Origin: Paludibacteraceae bacterium
Lineage (GTDB): Bacteria; Bacteroidota; Bacteroidia; Bacteroidales; Paludibacteraceae
Direction of reading: 5' to 3'
Assembly: GCA_017646805.1 (NCBI GenBank)
Contig: JAGCLW010000004.1
Location: 1 to 64,000, forward strand
DNA: 64,000 bases
Both the position numbers and the translations under genes were made by a program. This document shows, piece by piece, positions 61,690 through 64,000 of this stretch (within the stretch, counting starts at the first letter, position 1; every line of letters begins with the position of its first letter). The notes below the pieces were generated by a model that ran no database searches, was not told the origin of the DNA, and worked only from the letters and a program-made list of their open reading frames with translations.

Positions 61690-62487
61690 TTATTTTACAT
61701 CTTGAACAAGGCGAACACTTAATCCACTTGCAACATTGGTATTAAACTCAGGAAAACTCACATTAAATGGCATAATACATAAACTCCACGCATATTCTGC
61801 TCCAAGACATGTTGAAGACCAATAAAATCCACGATATTGCTCAAAACTTATAAAATTTCCCATACGAGCATCCGCTGCTGGCAAAAATATAGCTCCAGCA
61901 TCTTCCATCTTTTTCCAATCTATACGATTAAAATTTTGATACTCTGCATAATATTCTTCACCAATCTTTTCGTGACTTCCTGATTTAAAACTTATTCTTT
62001 TAGGACAAACCCAATTGTCTGGTAATAAAATTAAACCATTTACCCCAACAACTTGTGCTATTCCCCACAACATCGAACTATTTGGTCGTTCAAAAATTAA
62101 ATAATACCATTCATCATATGTTAATGTACGCCACGCATTAGGAGATTCACCATCTATTTTATTTATCCCCCAATCTGTAAATTTTTGGTATTTGCTCTCA
62201 AATGTACTTGAATTCGTAGGATTATTGCCTGTACCCCAACCAAATAAATCAATCCAACCATCGTAATTTGAACTTATATTTTTATTATCCCAACCAATAC
62301 AATCATATTGATTAGGAGCAAAACGCCACTTATCATTTTTAGGATGGTATTGCAAATTACCAGGAGAGAACGTTACCTTTTTATTTGCACTTACAGAAAA
62401 TACGCTCAACTCATTAGATTCATTAGATTCGCAACTCGCAAACACAAATACCATGAACAAAATGGCTAAATAATGAAACTTTTTCAT
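61690..62487 (-). CDS. FISUMP-like lipoprotein ('SPGNLQY' subtype)
   Basis: With start at MKKFHYLAILFMVFVFASC (62487; Cys19), 265 residues. Family features: VSANKKVTFSPGNLQYHPKNDKWRFAPNQYDCIG (given here by core VTFSPGNLQY, about 37-46), DLFGWGTGNN, GLILLPDNW, FLPAADAR, FYWSSTC and a C-terminal SVRLVQDV. This is a second flavour of the FISUMP/formylglycine-enzyme-like group. No catalytic cysteine for formylglycine formation was recognised. Confidence 0.8.
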   Translation of the reverse strand: MKKFHYLAILFMVFVFASCESNESNELSVFSVSANKKVTFSPGNLQYHPKNDKWRFAPNQYDCIGWDNKNISSNYDGWIDLFGWGTGNNPTNSSTFESKYQKFTDWGINKIDGESPNAWRTLTYDEWYYLIFERPNSSMLWGIAQVVGVNGLILLPDNWVCPKRISFKSGSHEKIGEEYYAEYQNFNRIDWKKMEDAGAIFLPAADARMGNFISFEQYRGFYWSSTCLGAEYAWSLCIMPFNVSFPEFNTNVASGLSVRLVQDVK

Positions 62488-62549
62488 TGACATACAAAGT
62501 TTTGTAAAAAAATATTTTATAGGCAATTACGGTTTTTTATGACTTTTTT

Positions 62550-63221
62550 CTACTTAAAAACTCCACGCACTGACAATCCATCATAACGTTCACAATCTGG
62601 TTTCTCGCCATCCCAAAAATTATAATAAGTTGCCCGATTTATATCACTCGAAGAAAGATTTCTTGTCCAATAACAACCATACGTTCCCACTCCTTTCTTA
62701 TTACTACCTTGGTAAACTCCAGCTTGAGGTAACAAGATAAATTGACCATTTGGTCCGGTTCCTTTACGACCTTGTATACTCCATTCCCAAGTACATTCGT
62801 CTATCAACTCTTGCCATTCTTCTTTTGTTGGCATTCTCCATTTTCCTCCCATATTGACAGTGGCAGCATCGTCTTCCGGTGCAAGAATAGTTTTTCCACT
62901 TCCTAAATTATATTTGATACACGAAAGTTCTCCTTCCGAATCAAAATAAGTATTCAAATCATATACGAATTTTGGAGACGTTTCGCCCCAAGCAAAATAA
63001 TCTCCAAGATCTTCAGGAGAAGAAGATCCAACATTGCAAGTTGCCCATTTTAATCCACTTGGCAAACCAAGATCAACGTATTCATAACCATTTTCTATTC
63101 CAGACACATTTTTCTTTGTTGTTTTTCTATCGTCCGAAATATCTTTCTCTTCACAAGACGATAACCCAGCCATCAACAATAAGCCGACAAAAAAGAAGGG
63201 AAACAAAAAATATTTTTTCAT
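62550..63221 (-). CDS. FISUMP-like lipoprotein ('DLGLPSGLKWAT' subtype)
   Basis: A 223-residue lipoprotein (lipobox LSSC, Cys23). NGYEYVDLGLPSGLKWATCNVG (about 44-65; core DLGLPSGLKWAT), DYFAWGET, GGKWRMPTKEEWQEL, GPNGQFILLPQAGVYQ and LSVRGVFK. Close paralogue of the gene at 63272-63916: the DNA segments 63043-63083 and 63777-63817 (41 bp) are identical. Confidence 0.85.
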   Translation of the reverse strand: MKKYFLFPFFFVGLLLMAGLSSCEEKDISDDRKTTKKNVSGIENGYEYVDLGLPSGLKWATCNVGSSSPEDLGDYFAWGETSPKFVYDLNTYFDSEGELSCIKYNLGSGKTILAPEDDAATVNMGGKWRMPTKEEWQELIDECTWEWSIQGRKGTGPNGQFILLPQAGVYQGSNKKGVGTYGCYWTRNLSSSDINRATYYNFWDGEKPDCERYDGLSVRGVFK

Positions 63222-63271
63222 AAGCTTTTATATTTTTATTAAACATTACGTTTTTTTACCGAAAAAAACTC

Positions 63272-63916
63272 TTACTTGCAAACCCCACGAACTGATCGTC
63301 CTACAAAACGATTAGAATGAAAACAAGCAACTTTTTCAGGATTAAAACCCAAATAATATGATGATTCTGAATCCATTGGATAAAGCGAACTCGACCAATA
63401 GTGTCCGCAAACGCCCACATCATGACGATCTGAACCATCAACAGCTCCTGCCGCCGGTAAAAAAATAAAATTACCATTCGGTCCAATGACTTTATATCCT
63501 CCTCCAATCCATTCCCATCTACAGAAATCACGCAATTCATCTTGTTCTGTTCGCGTCGGCAATCTCCATCTGCCACCCATTTTTACCGATACAATATCAT
63601 CAGCATCATCAAGAATTCTTTTATCATCTAAATCTATGCTATATTTTGTCATTTCTCCATCTGAAAAATTACGCCATTTATAAGTCGTCCGTACATAGCT
63701 GTTTTTTGTAGATGTTTCACCCCAAGCATAATAATCTCCTAAATCTTCGGGATAAGATGCTCCAACGTTGCAAGTCGCCCATTTTAATCCACTTGGCAAA
63801 CCAAGATCAACGTATTCGTGATCATTGTAAGGATCATATTTAAAATCACAAGAGACAACTCCAAGGTTTAATATAACCGATACTATTGTCAATAAAAAAA
63901 TCTGCTTTTTTCTCAT
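63272..63916 (-). CDS. FISUMP-like lipoprotein ('DLGLPSGLKWAT' subtype)
   Basis: With start at MRKKQIFLLTIVSVILNLGVVSC (63916; Cys23), 214 residues: HEYVDLGLPSGLKWATCNVG, DYYAWGET, GGRWRLPTRTEQDEL, GPNGNFIFLPAAGAVDG, HYWSSS and RSVRGVCK. A longer frame to 63985 would overlap the end of the gene at 63951-64000. Member of the local cluster. Confidence 0.85.
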   Translation of the reverse strand: MRKKQIFLLTIVSVILNLGVVSCDFKYDPYNDHEYVDLGLPSGLKWATCNVGASYPEDLGDYYAWGETSTKNSYVRTTYKWRNFSDGEMTKYSIDLDDKRILDDADDIVSVKMGGRWRLPTRTEQDELRDFCRWEWIGGGYKVIGPNGNFIFLPAAGAVDGSDRHDVGVCGHYWSSSLYPMDSESSYYLGFNPEKVACFHSNRFVGRSVRGVCK

Positions 63917-63950
63917 ATTTTCTATATTAAAAATTTTTTTTACAAAAAAT

Positions 63951-64000
63951 TTATGGTACATAAACCGGTCGTATCGAACGACCATAATAACGAAGCATTC
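63951..64000 (-). CDS. C-terminal fragment of another FISUMP-like protein
   Basis: The edge of the window, minus strand, in frame: ...MLRYYGRSIRPVYVP then TAA (63953-63951). 'GRSIRPV' is the ending seen in this family (GRSVRG, LSVRGV, LSVRLV). The rest of the gene lies beyond the window. Confidence 0.55.
   Translation of the reverse strand, partial: MLRYYGRSIRPVYVP

Noticed and set aside
1-64000. CRISPR arrays, tRNA genes, insertion sequences, att sites
   Set aside because: No regularly spaced repeats, cloverleaf-like GC-rich segments, transposase motifs or flanking target duplications were seen.

Overview
The window looks like a chromosomal segment from an AT-rich member of the Bacteroidetes, most likely order Bacteroidales. 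Evidence: many promoters match the Bacteroidetes -7 element TAnnTTTG (often TATCTTTG or TACCTTTG) with a -33 TTG about 19-20 bp upstream; there are no clear Shine-Dalgarno sites; and the gene set is typical of the phylum (SprA of the type IX secretion system, two DUF1573 proteins, a DUF4837 lipoprotein, the DAHP synthase/chorismate mutase fusion, Bacteroidetes-type YidC and LptE, FISUMP paralogues). Almost every transcription unit ends in a clean hairpin plus T-run. I saw no tRNA, rRNA, IS element, CRISPR array or prophage.

Layout. 1-2.1 kb: end of rlmN, a DUF4837 lipoprotein and a protein that resembles PdxA but has lost its active-site motifs. 2.1-5.4 kb: uxaB and uxaA for hexuronate breakdown, each its own unit. 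5.4-10.2 kb: an accessory stretch with a FISUMP lipoprotein, a seven-gene minus-strand operon of small membrane or secreted proteins including a J-domain-like protein, a periplasmic thioredoxin and a lipoprotein. 10.2-13.5 kb: cca, a 43-codon gene and an RluA-type pseudouridine synthase, overlapping. 13.5-17.7 kb: the phenylalanine/tyrosine operon (pheA, aminotransferase, DAHPS/chorismate mutase, tyrA) behind a Phe/Tyr-rich leader peptide and attenuator. 17.7-31.7 kb: glgB, rplM-rpsI-rpsB-tsf, envelope genes (secG, lptE, OmpA-like), a sigma-54-type activator, rpsA, grpE-dnaJ. 31.7-41.1 kb: dsbD-like gene and the giant sprA. 41.3-43.7 kb: argR-GNAT-argG. 44-57.5 kb: ExbB/ExbD proton-channel genes, tatD, DUF1573 proteins, a lipoprotein metallopeptidase, a Na+/alanine symporter, an MsbA-like ABC exporter, purB, yidC and a YhcH-family protein. 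57.6-64 kb: an accessory surface-protein region with a tandem cluster of FISUMP-like proteins, lipocalin-like lipoproteins (one broken by a nonsense codon) and a highly structured putative non-coding RNA.

The two strongest unexpected signals are non-coding. First, a complete ribosome-mediated attenuator precedes pheA: a Bacteroidetes promoter, a 30-codon leader ORF with 12 aromatic codons in a run of 12, a segment able to form an antiterminator, and a terminator whose T-run ends just before pheA. It reads both end products of the operon. Second, about 280 nt at 58915-59195 is GC-richer than its surroundings, starts at a TATCTTTG element, folds into four consecutive compound hairpins and ends in a T-run. 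Also notable: the PdxA-like protein without catalytic residues, an altered GAFTGA loop in the sigma-54-type activator, a non-ATG start for sprA, and the uncharacterised small-protein operon at 6.2-8.6 kb.

Family assignments come from recognising motifs in the translated sequence; no database search was run.
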